In this document: positions 34,479 through 49,070 of the stretch, piece by piece | Position numbering within the stretch: the first letter of the stretch is position 1 | Layout of the letters: each line of letters begins with the position of its first letter | Assembly: GCA_035048495.1 (NCBI GenBank) | Contig: CM068549.1 | Location: 14,603,103 to 14,667,102, forward strand | Direction of reading: 5' to 3' | From: Euptelea pleiosperma | Taxonomy: Eukaryota; Streptophyta; Magnoliopsida; Ranunculales; Eupteleaceae | Length of the DNA: 64,000 bases | Notes under the pieces: generated by a model | The model's input: the letters and a program-made list of their open reading frames with translations, nothing else | The model's database searches: none | Told to the model about the DNA's origin: nothing | Translations under genes and position numbers: made by a program

Positions 34479-36505
34479 TGTAATACTTTGAACTTTTTTA
34501 AGGTATTTTAAAATTTTAATTATACAAATTATATTTTATTAATAAATATTAAGTATTAATTCTTGGATGCATGTTGTTTGAGTTAACATTAGTAGGGTAG
34601 ACCTTTATTAAGGCCAATTTAAAGGCTTTTTAGGTCTAAAAATAACTTTAATTGAAGTTTAATTTATACATATAGGCTTTGGGTCCATATCTAACGTAAA
34701 ATAAGTCTTTTAGTGGGTTGTAAAATTAACCCATTTTAAAGTGACGAAAATCACTTTTAATTTGAGATCAAATAAAAAACTTAAATAACAATTTTTTGAG
34801 CGATTCTCTCCTAATATCTTTCAAAAAACCTAAATCATATTATTAATTAGTTAAACTCTAATTGATCTCGTCCTCTCTTAATCTTAGATCCAATTGTTAA
34901 GATTTGACCTCTTAAAATTTTAAATAAAAATGCAAACCTTAAATCTGCTCGGATAATTTATTTAAGAGAAACTTTGAAGGCTCCCACGCTAAAACTTGGC
35001 CACATCTCATATTAAAGAATATACCCACCTCATTTTTCTCTCATCTCCTCTATTTATCATTTTTTTAATTTGATACACTTCTAGAGCATCAACAAAAGTT
35101 TAAGGTTGGTACCTTTTCAGATTTTGTTTATCCTATTGAGAAAAACACGGAGGAAAATGACTGACTAACGAAAGATGATTTACAAAAAGATTTTAAATTT
35201 TTATCATTTTAATTGATGTAATAGACTTTAAATATACATTATTTAATTTTGTATTGATTAGATCTCGAATCTTATAGTTTTTTGAATTAGTCAGTAGCAC
35301 ATTTATTATTTTGATACTTCGAACAATTGGATTATTTTTACAACATCAATTTTTAGGATATATTTTTAGAATATTTAAATTTGTAAAAATAATAAATATT
35401 ATTTTTTTATTAATATTTCTTCACAAAAGTTGATTCTTATGAAGTATAGAATAAAATCTTAAAAGAAAATAATTTTAAAAATTGATGAAAAGTTGACCAT
35501 TTTTCGTTAATCACGAAAAATAAATTTCATATACCTATCAAATGAACGATATAGCTTAATTGTATTTACAAAAGTTATTTAAAATAATTTCTAAATAATT
35601 AATTTAAATCTTCTTTTGGGTGTTGTACCGTTAAATTGCGAAATTTTAATTGTAAAAACATATCAAATGGTTAAATTAACAAAGCGACATTTAAAAAAGT
35701 AATATTTTTTTATTTATGAGGAATTATGATAATCTTAAAAAATATTTTAGAATAAAAAAATAAATGTAATTTTTTATCACATCCTAGATTGTGGGTAAAT
35801 GGGCTGATCTATGGGCATTCGGGTCAACTCTGGATGCCTAAATTCAGAGCGTGCTAGAATGATATCAGAGCTTAGGCTTTAGATGCCTAGGGTTTTGTGT
35901 ATAATAAGTCTATGCATGGTGATTAATGAATTATAAGATAAAAACATTGTGACATAGAACCATATGATCACACATCTGAAGTTTGAAATTTTTGTTGAAC
36001 CCTTATATAATTAAATTGTTAAGTTAATCGCATAATTGGTAATTTTTATAATTGACACACTTAGGTAACAGTCTAGCTAATAATTAATAAAAATATTATG
36101 AGACTTAAGATTAGAATTCGCAACGGTAACATGGTGAATTGAATTTCGATGACGAATTTTTTTAAAGAAATAGTTTGTAATACCCTAAACTTTTTTAGGG
36201 TATTTTAGAATTTTAAATTATTATTTTAATTATGTTAATTACATATTTTTATTAGTTGCATATTATTTGAGTTAAAATTTGTATGATGGGCCTTTAAGGC
36301 CAATTTAAAGACTTTTTAAGCCTAAACATAACCTTAATTAAAGTCTAATTGATACATAAAGGCCTTGGGTCCATTTTTAACTTATATCCAACTTAAAATA
36401 AGCTTTTTAGTGAGTATCCCATTTAATGTGAAGAAAATCACTTTTAATTTCAAATCAAATGGAAAACCTAGTTAGATAACAACTTTTTATTCTCTCTTAG
36501 GTAAC
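34479..36505 (+). mobile_element. LTR retrotransposon relic with PBS
   Basis: Two direct copies begin TGTAATACTTTGAAC (34479) and TGTAATACCCTAAAC (36176) and stay similar for about 330 bp (GGCCAATTTAAAG, ATAGGCTTTGGGTCCAT, GAAAATCACTTTTAATTT). Between them TGATATCAGAGC at 35860-35871 is one base off the TGGTATCAGAGC initiator-Met primer-binding site. So the left LTR would span about 34479-35857 and the second copy is truncated at about 36505. No gag or pol frame remains. Confidence 0.6.
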
Positions 36506-36879
36506 GTTTGGTAAAACTTATTCTCAAACCTTAAGTCTGAATGGGCTGAAATTCAAGGATTTCGGTGATTAAGTAATGTTTAGTAATCAACATAATTTCA
36601 ATACTTAACACCCAAACCATAGAATTTTAGACATAAACAAACGCATTTCTTGCGTGAATTCCTTTTTTGTATGGTTTATGACGTCAATTAGCGTCATGTA
36701 TGTCACGATTTCATTTTTGCTCAATGACGTCCTATTAGCCACGTGGCATGTGATTAGAGACCACTGCCCGTATGAATTCTTTTTGGCACATCCTTACAAA
36801 GACGTACATATGTAAACATCAGACTGATTGGTGATTTTTAACAGTTGGATTTTATTTATTTTCATTGCTTTATTTTTAG

Positions 36880-37220
36880 AATAAAACTTTGATGACAAGA
36901 TGACAGGGCCTTGTCATCAGAGCCAATGATAGGGCGCAATATGAGGCACGTTGCACACTTTAAGAGGGCTCTGACCGTATGGATATTTGGCCAATCCTTA
37001 GATGGACCTAGAAACCAAAAATCAAACCCATTAGTGATTTCTAGATGGTTGATCTGAATCATTTTCATGGGTTGATTTTAACTGTCGGAATTTGAGCATT
37101 ATTGACAACTATTTGAGGTACAAAGATCCAAAGGTTTGAAATCACTAATCAAGCTGATTTTTGGTTTGTAGGTCCACCTAGGGATTGGAAATCCATACGA
37201 TCAGAGCCCGCTAATAGTAT
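36880..37220. mobile_element. family A MITE, degraded ends
   Basis: CTGACCGTATGGATATTTGGCC...ACCTAGAAACCAAAAATC and its complement near 37140-37215 around a centre at about 37080. Terminal repeats are decayed. Confidence 0.65.
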
Positions 37221-37612
37221 ACCTAAGATCCTTTCAAATGGCGAAGCGAATTTTTGTTATTCACTGCTGCCATCTAGGCCCAGTGACCGCACGGATGTTT
37301 AGCCCACCCCTCAGTAGAAATTCATATAAAAAATCAGCTTGATTGAAGATTTTTAGCCGTTGGTTTTAGTACTAAAAAATGGTTGAATTAAATGGCTATA
37401 AGCACACCTTAGAAATAACCAATGAGACACATTTTTGGTCTTTAGGTTTACCTAGGGTCTAAGTGTCAACCAGGGCCATCTGGATACAAGTTCTGACCTA
37501 ATGCCAAAATGCTATATAAGGCCTTTTTTATATTTAATATATTAATATATATGATATTAATTAAAAAAATTAACTCTCTATATAATATGAAATCTTTAAT
37601 AAAAATTAGGGA

Positions 37613-38425
37613 ATTTTTGACATACCCCCCACGTTATTTTTAAAATTTGAAATATCCCTCCACAATTTGAAAAAGCTGACATACCCCCCTTATGACTCGG
37701 TCTACTATCAATTGACTAGTGTTGATTCAAGTTGACTACCAAATTTTGTATTAACTGACAAATGTCCTTGTCTTCAACCTTGGAACAAGGGTTTGGGTCA
37801 AAAATTAAACCCCAAATACAACGGCTGTGGTAGAAGGCCGACCAAGAGATTCCAATGAGTTGGCTGCCCATCACCGGTGACCAACCCACTAGGGTCACAT
37901 GGCCGGCCGACCACCACTCTGGCAACAATTTAAAACCCAAGGTTAAAAAATAAAAAATCAAAGCATACAATTTTAGCTCTAAAATTTTCATTAACAAAAA
38001 TAAGAGTAATTTAGATTTTAAGCTTTTGAGATATGGATTTTGAAAAGATTGGTTCTCTCAATTTTAAATTTTCATTCTTCTACAGTAAAAAGAAATTACA
38101 TTCCCTCACGAGTTTTATCTATTTTTATGGGGTTTTTTATTCTCAAACTTTCCTTAATTTATCAAAAAAAAAAATCTCAAGTTTACCAACATGGGTTTAA
38201 TCTCCTCTTTTCATGTTTGATTTGGAGTTTGGGTTTTGGCCCAAACCCTTGTTCTAAGGTTGAAGACGAGGGCACTCTCATCCATTAATACAAAATTTGG
38301 TTATTAACTTGGGTCAACACTGGTCAAATGACAATGGACCGAGTCATAGGGGGTATGTCAGCTTTTTCAAATTGTGGGGGTGTCTAATTTTAAAGATAAC
38401 ATGGGGGTTTATGTAAAACTTCCCT
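37613..38425. mobile_element. TIR element family F, second copy
   Basis: The same long inverted arms as 26235-26938 (TTTTTGACATACCCCCCACG at left; ATGGGGGTTTATGTAAAACTT at right) and the same interior GGCCGACCAAGAGATTCCAATG. It differs by small indels. Confidence 0.65.
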
Positions 38426-41400
38426 AAAAATCATTCTTGATAATAAGAAACTACGAAAAAATTATATGCAGACGACTCCTGTGTTGCAGGCGATGCAAAG
38501 GACTCTCGTGGCCCTACATAGATCAATTTTTTGGGCCCAATGTCTGCGTGGATGTTCAGCCCACCTATTGGTGGATAAACACACTAAATATCAACTTGAT
38601 TGATGATTTCTAGCCATTGGATTTACTACCCAAAAAACCAGCTTGAATGCACAACTGCTAGAATCGTGTCTTAAAAAGTACTAAAATCTATGGCTAGAGA
38701 TAATCAATTGGGCTGATTTTTGGTTTGTATATCTTATACGGGACGGGCTAAAAATCCATGTGGTAAGTGGGACCTGGGCTGGCGGCCTTCTCTCACCAAG
38801 GGGCCTTAGGCGACCGCCTTAATGTCCTTAGGGTAGAGCTGGCCCTGGTGTCAACAGGTCGGTTCCAGTTCGGTTCATAACTTATAGGAATCGGAACAAA
38901 TATTGTGGGTTCTTATCAGTTTCGGTTCTCAAAATGATGGATTGAGAACTGGAACCGATTATTTGGTTCTTGTCGGTTTTGGTTCGATTTCGAGTCTATT
39001 GGTTCCAATCTTGCAGATAAAAAAATAAATATATCCAAGGCAAGTTTCACTAAGAGTTAGAGTGTCTACGTGGCTCAATCGGACGTCCGTAATCAAAGTC
39101 AAACACATCCGGTAGCAAAAATGGACTTTGCATCACCGCGTGAATACCTTGTCTCTTTTGTATTTTTTGGTAGGTGAAGACCCACCCTATCCAAGAAAAA
39201 GCTACGATATAGAAAACCTTATTAAGAGATTGATACAAAAATCCTCAGAAAATGACACATGATATACTCTATCGGGCTTAATGACTCGAATGCGTGGTCC
39301 ACCTTTTGGTGTAGCTGGCCCCACCAATAATCATTGTGGTTGGTGATTTATAGACTTTTGATTTGACCTTGTTTTCATTAACGGCTAAGAAACTGTCCAT
39401 AGACCTGTTCGTGAAGCCCATGGTGAAAAAATGCTTAAAATCAACGGCTGGGAGTCACCAGTCAGGATGATTTTGGTGTTTAGGTGGGCCAAAAAATGAG
39501 TCTGGACCCAAAAGAGTGCCACCTCGCATTTTGAGGGATTTTCGGAGGAAAACTTCTATCACAGCGGTCTTACAGATGCTTCTGTCACAATAAAACAGGC
39601 CACGTGGAACACTCTTAGTTAACGCTGACCGTATGGATGTTTGGCCAGTCCCTCAGTGGACCTCTCAACCAAAAATCAGCCTGATTGGTGATTTCTAGCT
39701 ATTGGATTTTAACGTACATTCTAATCATGGGCTTTATGAACAAGCCCATGAATGTCTTCGCAATTAAGGCATCCCATTGCAAAACACGTACTCCTAATCT
39801 GCCTTAAACTTAATTCTGGTTAATTTTAAACATGAGTTGGGCCAATTGGGTGGTCCCACGTGAGAGAACAGAGATCTTTTATTCCTGATTAGATGATCTC
39901 AACCATTTATTTTAAAGGATTTTTCGAACAAGCCAAGAGTAAAATGTAACAACAGTGATGATTATGGGTCGTCCTAACATGATTCCTGCAACTTGCTTAG
40001 AACAAAGAGTAGCGGACGGGACGAATCAGCAGATGCCACCTACCCCCACACCCAATAAGTAATTCCATTAGTTTTTTAGGGAAAAAATACAATAAAAAAA
40101 TTATATATAAAAAAAAAAGAGGAAAAAGAAATGTATCTGATTAGCATGCAGATATGTCATGGAATACATCATCATCATCATCACCGTCGTCGTCGTCCTC
40201 ATCGTCGTCATCATAAGCCTTATCCCAATTATATGGGGTCGGCAATATGAATCATATTTCACCATTCGACTCTATTAATTTAGGGAGATTGAGGTGGATA
40301 GTGCTCTTGTCAACGTCATTCTAATACCCGACCAACCTTCGGAATTGGAGTAATTGATTTTTAAGAATTTTTAAAATGCGGATAGCTAAAGAAACACGGC
40401 TTTGATATTATTATTATTATTATTTTAAAAAAAAAAAGTAAAACGTGCCTCTTTTTTGCCGTGTTTAGTTGGTGAAAATCACGTATTTGGCTTGCAAACT
40501 CCGCCTCGATCGATATAAAATATATGAAGAAAATCGCGCGAGCATGCATGGTTTTAGAAATTTTGTCAATTACAATTGCTATCACTGACAGATGGGGCAA
40601 TGCACATCATGTTTAAGTAATGAAGTTGTGCTTAGCATAATGTAGATTTGTTGAGATTGCAAGTGGGTGACTAAACAATGATTTCAGGTTCAAAGTACCT
40701 AAATTTTTGGACATAAACTTTCACCGAAGCTCTCGGGCGTGGATTCCAAGAATCCAATGGTGGTTTTACTTTGGCAAAAGTGAATGCCAGCTCACTCCGC
40801 GAAAAAAGAAAAAAAAATATCCTTTCTTTTTCAATTTTAGGTTTTATAAAGGGAGCGAAGTCGGGGCATTACAGTTATAACCGCCATAATTTTCATTATA
40901 ATGGTCGTTTCTAAACCGTGCCTTTAACATTGTCCTCATTGCAAGTTCTTTATGCGGTTTTCTAAAGAATTTGAGACTATAATTTGAAACAAACTTTTCA
41001 GCTTCAATAACTATCTAGAAATCTACTTTGATTTATTATTATTATTATTATTACTACTATTGTGATGTGAGCGGTTCAAATTGGTTTGATCTTTCCCAAT
41101 CATCCTGGCCGAAACTTGTACGCAACACTTGTATGGAGGTGCATGCATAAAGGTTTTGAACCATTTTCTTATCTGAATCTTAAGGATAAGACCCTACCCT
41201 ATTCTCGAACCCTCTACTGAGCTCAACCTTGCCCGCATTTCCATTTGAAGGGGGCCAAAGAAATGTCTCCACCTGCTGCCAACAGTCTTTCTTCGGAATT
41301 ATACTGAACGGGTCGATCCTCCCCTCCCGTTTGTTTTAGCAACTTATCCTAAGGTCTCCTCGCCAAGAGCTCCCCAGTGACGACGGATGAACTAACTCAC

Positions 41401-41599
41401 CTATTGTCGTGGGGTGGCTTGTTTCACAATAAGACCTGGACGATTATCCCTACCCTCGGTAGCTTACGAGTTTACGTCCATCCCTGGTCGGGTACAGTTT
41501 CCTTTCGATTTATCCCTTGTAGCCGTTACCCGAATTCGCGCAAGTGTGTCCACACCCCCCAAACTGACTTGACGAGGAATCCATTCTTCCAAACAAATA

Positions 41600-41600
<1 letters not shown>
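38426..41600. other. gene-free repeat remnants and unexplained GC-richer stretch
   Basis: 38480-38790 is a TIR-like fold-back related to 29940-30220; 38848-39010 is a truncated hAT MITE; 39545-39715 a half family A MITE. 40160-40210 is ATC/GTC trinucleotide-rich. 41110-41590 is noticeably GC-richer than its surroundings, and its plus frame at 41377-41600 is open, but I recognise no domain. Confidence 0.45.
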
Positions 41601-41645
<45 letters not shown>

Positions 41646-41672
41646 GTTATTATTATTGTTATTGTTATTATA
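41601..41672. repeat. (TTA)n microsatellite
   Basis: About 24 trinucleotide units, mostly TTA with a few TTG interruptions near the right end. Confidence 0.92.
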
Positions 41673-42004
41673 AGGGTAATTTAGTACTACCCCTTTATGG
41701 GGGGATCTCGCACACCCTCACCTATGGATTTGTGTCACAATCAGGCCTACACGTGGACGAAGGGCCTTTGAGAATTTGCCTTGGAGTGAAATAGGATGAT
41801 GGCCTTGCCGAGAGCTCCGAGGACACCTGCTCTCAGTCGAGATGTCCGAAGCGAGGCCGAGAAGCCCGACCGGTTCTGCAAAAACTCCTACCAGTGGGAC
41901 CTCCAAGAGAAAATGTCGTGAGGAAAAGGTTCATGATATCTTTATTGTTTCTTTTTCATTAGAATGTGCTTGTTCACACATAGTTATATCCTTTTAGATT
42001 GCAA

Positions 42005-44110
42005 TTGAGATGACACATAAGTCTGTATCAACTATGTTGGAATGGTTGGCATTTGGTCCAAGAAAACAAGCTATGAGCTATTCATGCTATTTGATAAATG
42101 GTCTTATCAATTCCACACAAAGGATGCGGAAAAAAGAACTCAAAATTCAGGAGTTTCATTGTCAGCTAGTACCTTATGTAGAGCGAGTGCTAAGGACAAT
42201 AACCAAATTGTGACTTATTATGGTGTAATAAGTCAAATAATTTTGCTTGACTATCATACCTTCCGATATCCAATATTCAATTGCAATTGGACAAGTATAA
42301 GAAATGGCATCAAAATTGAAGAGGGACTCACATTGGTCAATCTTCGTCAAGGAATACCCCAACAACAAGATCCCTTTTATTCTTGCATCACAGGCTCAAC
42401 AAGTGTTCTATTCTCGAAAATCAAACGACTCTAATTAGTATGTGGTTTTGAGAGCATCTCCACAGGTGATTTGGACTGCACTAACAATGAACCTAGCAAT
42501 GCGTCCACACCATTAGCTATTGCGAGTCTTGAGCTTATTGGTGACTTAATTGGAAAGCGATATGAAGAAAATGAAGAATATGAGCATTGAGAGTGTGAGG
42601 GAATGTGGGTATACAAAACAATTAAAATTGGAAGAGTAGATCTATATTCACTTAAACCATTAAAAATGATATTTTAATTTCTCATTTTCTCAAATGCTAC
42701 AATAGTTCTTTCATTTATTGTTTCAAAAACTATTCAAATTTTCTATTAACATGATATGATCTATTACAAGTTTTATTTGATCTAAACTCATAAAAACAAT
42801 GGCAAAGAAAAAAAAGATGACTGTGGTAAGAAACTTCAAACACTATTATTATTTTTACTTACAAGGATATCATCCTCATGATATCGATAAACATGTATAG
42901 GCTCAAAAAAATATTGTCACGAGGTATAGGACATTGTTAGCAAAATTAGATGAGCATGTTGTTAAAGATGTACAAAACCCTCTAGGTGTGTGTATATAAA
43001 CTTTTATATTTAAAAATTCTTATAAATGTTTTTGCTTAGGATTATATAATAAATGATAATGATTATTTTGTCATAGCACGAGCTACTAGACGTGTTGTAA
43101 ATCAAGATAAGGAAATGGGCATTGCAAAGAATATAAACGCTTGCAAACTAGAAGTAACGCAAGAGCCGCACAACCACCAAAGAGGAGGAGAAGGTACATA
43201 ACAAGCTTCAAATCAGCCTGCACAGTCCTAATCATCTCGTCGTAGGGGACCAACAAAATGCAACACCATTGCAACACATAGTAATGAAAGGGTTCATGTT
43301 GAATTCAATGAAAGAGAACAGCCTATAAGATCAAATTTTGTTGCATATAGCACATATTTGGGCTCTATAGCTAGAGAGGTTACTCCAATAACCATTGCGG
43401 ATTAGCATAAAGTGCCCCTAGACCTAAAGGAGAAGATGTGGACCATGGTGAAAGTAAATATCTTCTTCGTTTGCCTTAACATTGAGTAAAGAATAATGTT
43501 TGATAAATGATAACTTCCTTAACATATTCTCATGGCAACAAACGTTTATAGTACTAGAACATGTTAAAAAGTATGCACTTACATTGATTGGAAAGAGTTG
43601 GCGTGACTACAAAGTACGATTGAGAACGTATTTCTATGACAATCATGAGAATAATGAAGATAGAATTGCAAATTGTCCACCAAATGTAGACCTCAACAAT
43701 TGGAAAACATTTGTCTCAAACAATTCAAAATCTGATTACATTGTACCGATTCTATAGTATTCTCTTTTGCAACATTTTACATGGTTTTAAGGAATTAAAA
43801 GATTATCATTTTATTTTAAGAAGGAATAGAGGAAACGATTCAGGGAAGTTTAAAAAAACTACAACTTACCTCACACATGTAGTTGTAAAGGCTATGCTCG
43901 ATTAGAGGATGAGATGGTAACTATTGTTTATGTTATTATTTTATAATGATTTACATCAGTAAAAATTTATAGTTATTGTTGTCTAAATTTTCATTATGTA
44001 GAAACGTATCAGTGATTATCCCACCTTAATTACAAGGGTTGATGTATGGAGAGGCTCATACAAAAAAAGAATGGGGAACCAATAAATGACTGCGCTAAAG
44101 AAAAAATTGT
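42005..44110 (+). pseudogene. CACTA (En/Spm) transposon relic
   Basis: Two typical protein regions survive. (a) 42010-42434: LEWLAFGPRKQAMSYS, then YQFHTKDAEKRTQNSGVSLS and YGVISQIILLDYHTFRYPIF, which correspond to the DUF4216 region found next to TNP2-type transposases. (b) 43240-44105: REVTPITIAD*HKVPLDLKE, LTLIGKSWRDYKVRLRTYFY, CPPNVDLNNWKTFVS and, after frameshifts, CSCKGYARLEDEM and VWRGSYKKRMG, which match the plant transposase Ptta/En/Spm (Transposase_24) family. In-frame stops and frame changes make it inactive. The CACTA termini were not located. Confidence 0.82.
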
Positions 44111-45455
44111 ATGTAACTTTCATGTCACCTACATCAGATGGTTCTTGAGGTCAGTAAAACAGCACTTTCTGTTCTCGAAGTCCATGTTCTGCTCTTTTTT
44201 TTTATTTAAAAAGCCCCATGTACTGATCTTTGATATTGGTTAATTTCAGCTTCAGCTGCATTGAACCGTGATGACTTGGCAAAGACAAGTGTATTCCAGA
44301 CTATTTGATTGGCAAGCACTCCATTGTTGCCCTACAAACTAACCCTCTCCAATATTTCAGGCTTGTATGTTAACCTCATATTTATTGTCTCTAGCAATTA
44401 ATTACCACAAATCCCAGAAGACTGACTCCTGACATGCTAATGTCGAAGTTCAGTTTTGAGGGTCTTTTTTCGGAAATGATCATCAATACAACCCGAATTT
44501 TCTTACATTCAATATCTGCTATTATTGGGGAAAGAGTACAATACAAGGTATATTATAGGGACATGATATGGTCAAGGGGACTTCCACATAACCAATCCAC
44601 GTTCTGCAATCAGATGGAGATTCCGGATTTGCCACGTCACCCTCCACGTGTAAAGAAAATCCTGCAGTACAGAGAAGAGTTCTGGAGTGTAGCTTCAGAA
44701 AACAGTAACATACTAAGCTATTAAAAAAGCTCCTTAAGCTGGTACATATATATAAATCATGCCCAGGTTGGAAGCTAGAATGTGAAACCTGTCACAAGTT
44801 AGAGAGTCTTGTTGAACATTTTTGACAGTTGATCCCTGGATTGCACATAAGGTGTCACGATCCCCCTTAAAGAAAGTTTTTCTTGGATGGAATGGAAATC
44901 TACCTCAATATGTTTCTTCCGCTAATTGCAAAAGGTGTTGCTAGTAATGTCTATCAGAAATTGTCACACATCACTATAGGAGTAGATATACCAACCCAAA
45001 TTCCTCATGCTTTTAATCAAATCAGATCACATGAGGCATGAGACGTGGCTCTATATTCTGCCTCCACACTAGGGCAGATCACGACTGTTTGCTACTTACC
45101 TCCCCAAGTCACAAGTCACAACATCACCTCCCACAAAGCAAAATTTCCAGTTCTGAACCTTCTCTCCACTGCACTCTCTGTCTACCTTTTCTACAATATT
45201 TTTAAAATAATAATAACTAGAAATTATATTTCTGGGTCGATGCTGACCTGGACCAGTCCAGCCTTGGTGGAGACCATACATGGTTTCTTTAACGCATCAA
45301 TGGAGATTAGCGCTATAAACCGTCGTAATTAGCGCCAACGAGATCCTGATTCGGGCACGTGAGAATTCTCTTCCCTTGCCCTCGTTTTTTTTTCCTTTTT
45401 TTACTACATTCTCCCTTATCAAAAAAGGCAAAAAAAAATATACAACGAACATAGA
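44111..45455. other. intergenic, 3' side of the helicase gene
   Basis: It holds the helicase 3'UTR (minus strand, below 45456; exact end not determined). A 96-codon plus frame (44434-44724) has no recognised domain. Nothing else supported. Confidence 0.4.
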
Positions 45456-46340
<885 letters not shown>

Positions 46341-48607
46341 TCAATACACATTGACATCTAAATCTGTCCAAGAAGAAGAGGACAATACAGGCCCACATCC
46401 CCAAACATCATTGTCCTGGCAAGAGAAAATCAATTCATGAAGATGTACTGCAGCAAAAACAGATGAAGGAGCTAAGGGCATGTTTGATTGCACGGAAAAT
46501 CCTCTCTTCCTTTGGAAAATGTTCCCGAGCAAATAAAACTGGGAAATGCCTTAAATGGCTGTTTGATTGCACCCGAGAAAATATGCATTTTCCAATTTCC
46601 CGCTGTTTGCTTTCAACAATTTTCCTGTGAGAAAATCGTGCAAAAGGTTGCAAAAGATATTTGGGATAGTCTCATTAGTGTCTCTATATAGACTTTGGGT
46701 GTAACCAAATGGAAGCCTCATGTTGAAATAATTAAGTTTAGTGGACTAAACTACCAACCAAATATAAATACAAACTTTGCAAATCTTTTAGTATGTATTG
46801 AAACCCATGCATGCTCCAAGTCACACACAAAGTGGCGAAGCACTGATCAGCAATATCTATAATTTCAAACAGTTGTCCACATCATGTAGTTCTTGTCCAC
46901 AAAAATTCAAGGATTTGAACCAAGAGATATTTACAGTAGAACAGAGAGACAGATTTCAATGTGTGTGCATAGAGATAGAGTTCTGGAATCAAGAAGCAAA
47001 GCCAAAACTATTGTTTTGGCTTCTGAAAGAGACTATCAATTCTTCTCTTCAAGTGCTACTCAGTTATAATGATCAAACTTGTTTTTAAGGTCATAAAAGT
47101 GAGTAGCAAGTACAGTTCATATCTTGAATCTATTGTTGCAGTAAGCTGAAGAGTAGAAGGCTAACTTAATATATCAAACACTCTTAACAGAAATTTCAAT
47201 TCATTATGAATGGAGGTAAACCTTAAAATCACAAAAGGAACTATAGTCATTACAACATTGCAGTATTGTATAATTACTAGTCGTTACCTGTGCCTATGGC
47301 ACTCCCCGACAAAGTGTCCAATGCACGTAGAAGTAGAATCTATGAACAAATCTATAGTAATTTGTGCATCAATTAGCTGGTAACATATTCCAATCTCTAG
47401 TGAACTTTATGAACTTGATGATGATAAGGTTTCAAAGCATTCACACACACATACATTCCCATCCACAGTGTAAGTATGTGTGTGTGATACATAGTTCAAT
47501 TTTGATGCAAACCTGAAGCTCATTTTGTGATACATTCAAACCTTATCATCCATAGTCTATGTATAGTTCCCATCCATAGTTCAATTTTGATGCACACCTG
47601 AAGCGCATTTTGTGCCTCAGGTTTCAAAGCATTCAGTCATTCACACACACAAATATAGTACTAATAGGGTAAGAATGAACTGTCCAAAATTATCAGCATA
47701 CAAAATGCAGGAATCGGCTAATTATTTTTTAAAGTTGATATCCATGCTGAGATTCAACAATAAGCCCCCAACTCATTTACACACAAATAAATGACACTCA
47801 ATTAACAACATCTTAGAAGCACTGGCTGAGATTCAACCAAAGGCACTTAGAACTTGCTGAATCAACCAACAAAGAAAAAGGTAGTCCAACTGATGAGGAC
47901 CAAACCTTGTCATGGGAGGCACCCACTTTGGAAGCCACAAAAGAAGAGAGGAAGGTGAAAAGGGCTGCCAGGCAGACCTATATCCAGCAACACTCAGTAC
48001 AATTTAAGACTTGAACACAGCAACCCTTGCCATCCTGATTGATGGTATAAAATCCAAAGATTAAAACTCACCAATCAGGCTGAATTTTGGTCTGTATGTC
48101 CACCTAGGGATGGACCAGAAATCAGCCTTATTGGTGTGTTGGATCAGAGTACCTCAAAATCCAACGGTTAACACTCCACCTATAAAATCCAATTAAAAAC
48201 AAACAAATATTTTATATAGGGTCGGGACCCGGGAACCAACTCTTTTGCACTAATAAATTCATTGTGCTAAACATTCAACCCATTGACCAAAGCACCACAA
48301 ATCAGAAAATCAGAATGGGACATTGTGGACTGATCAGCTGTATGGTTCACAAGTGTCACTTGGACGTGTGTTTGGTCTTCCAAACTATGAGACAGTTCCC
48401 ATAGAAAACTAAGCATGCAGAAACGAACTTCAAACTCCAATGTTAAAACACCCAATAACTGTAAAATGTAAAAAAGTGATGTGATGGATCTACTTCCAAT
48501 CCATCAATATTCTAAGCAATTAGATGCGCTTCGAATGAGCTGAATTGAAAATTTTGGCCACAGATATACTCTAAATAGATGTAGGTGCAACACATTACAA
48601 TGTGACG

Positions 48608-49070
48608 TAAATAGGGTATTGTGAAACAACAACAATATATCAGTTACTTTTTTAGTTCTAACAACAACAATACACAGATATAATAAGCTTAAAATTTTAA
48701 ACATCGCACTTTGGCAGCACCAGGATAGTGTGAAACAACAATAATATTTCAGTTAGTTTTTCAGTTCTAACACAGTTTTTCAATTCTAAAAACAACAATA
48801 CACAAATATGCTAAGCTGAAAATTTATATATATGGCACTTGGGCAGCACCTAGGATATTGTGAAATAACAACAATATATAAGTTAGTTTTTTAGTTCGAA
48901 CAACAACAATACATATATATGCTAAGCTAAAAATCTAGATATATGGCACTTGGGCAGCACCCAGAATAGTGTGAAACAAAAACAATATATCAGTTATTTT
49001 TCAGTTCTAACAACAATACACAAATATACTAATCTGAAAATTTCTATATATGGCACTTGGGCAGCACCCA
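48608..49070. repeat. minisatellite, four units of about 115-120 bp
   Basis: Four diverged tandem units share TGTGAAACAACAAC-AATAT, CAGTTA-TTTT-AGTTCTAAC, AACAACAATACACA-ATAT, TAAGCT-AAAAT and GGCACTTGGGCAGCACC. Entirely intronic. Confidence 0.8.

Larger units (their letters stand above)
36640..40560. repeat. segmental duplication, copy 2
   Basis: Counterpart of 26020-33350; shorter because it lacks the family C triple, the TIR elements at 29-30 kb and most Helitron-derived DNA. It has its own insertions. No gene is present. Confidence 0.7.

Noticed and set aside
41377..41673. 98-codon frame ending in poly-Leu
   Set aside because: The Leu tail is the translated TTA microsatellite; the remainder has no known domain.
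48608..49070. Regularly spaced repeats considered as a CRISPR-like array
   Set aside because: Whole units including the spacers are repeated, in a plant intron; it is a minisatellite.
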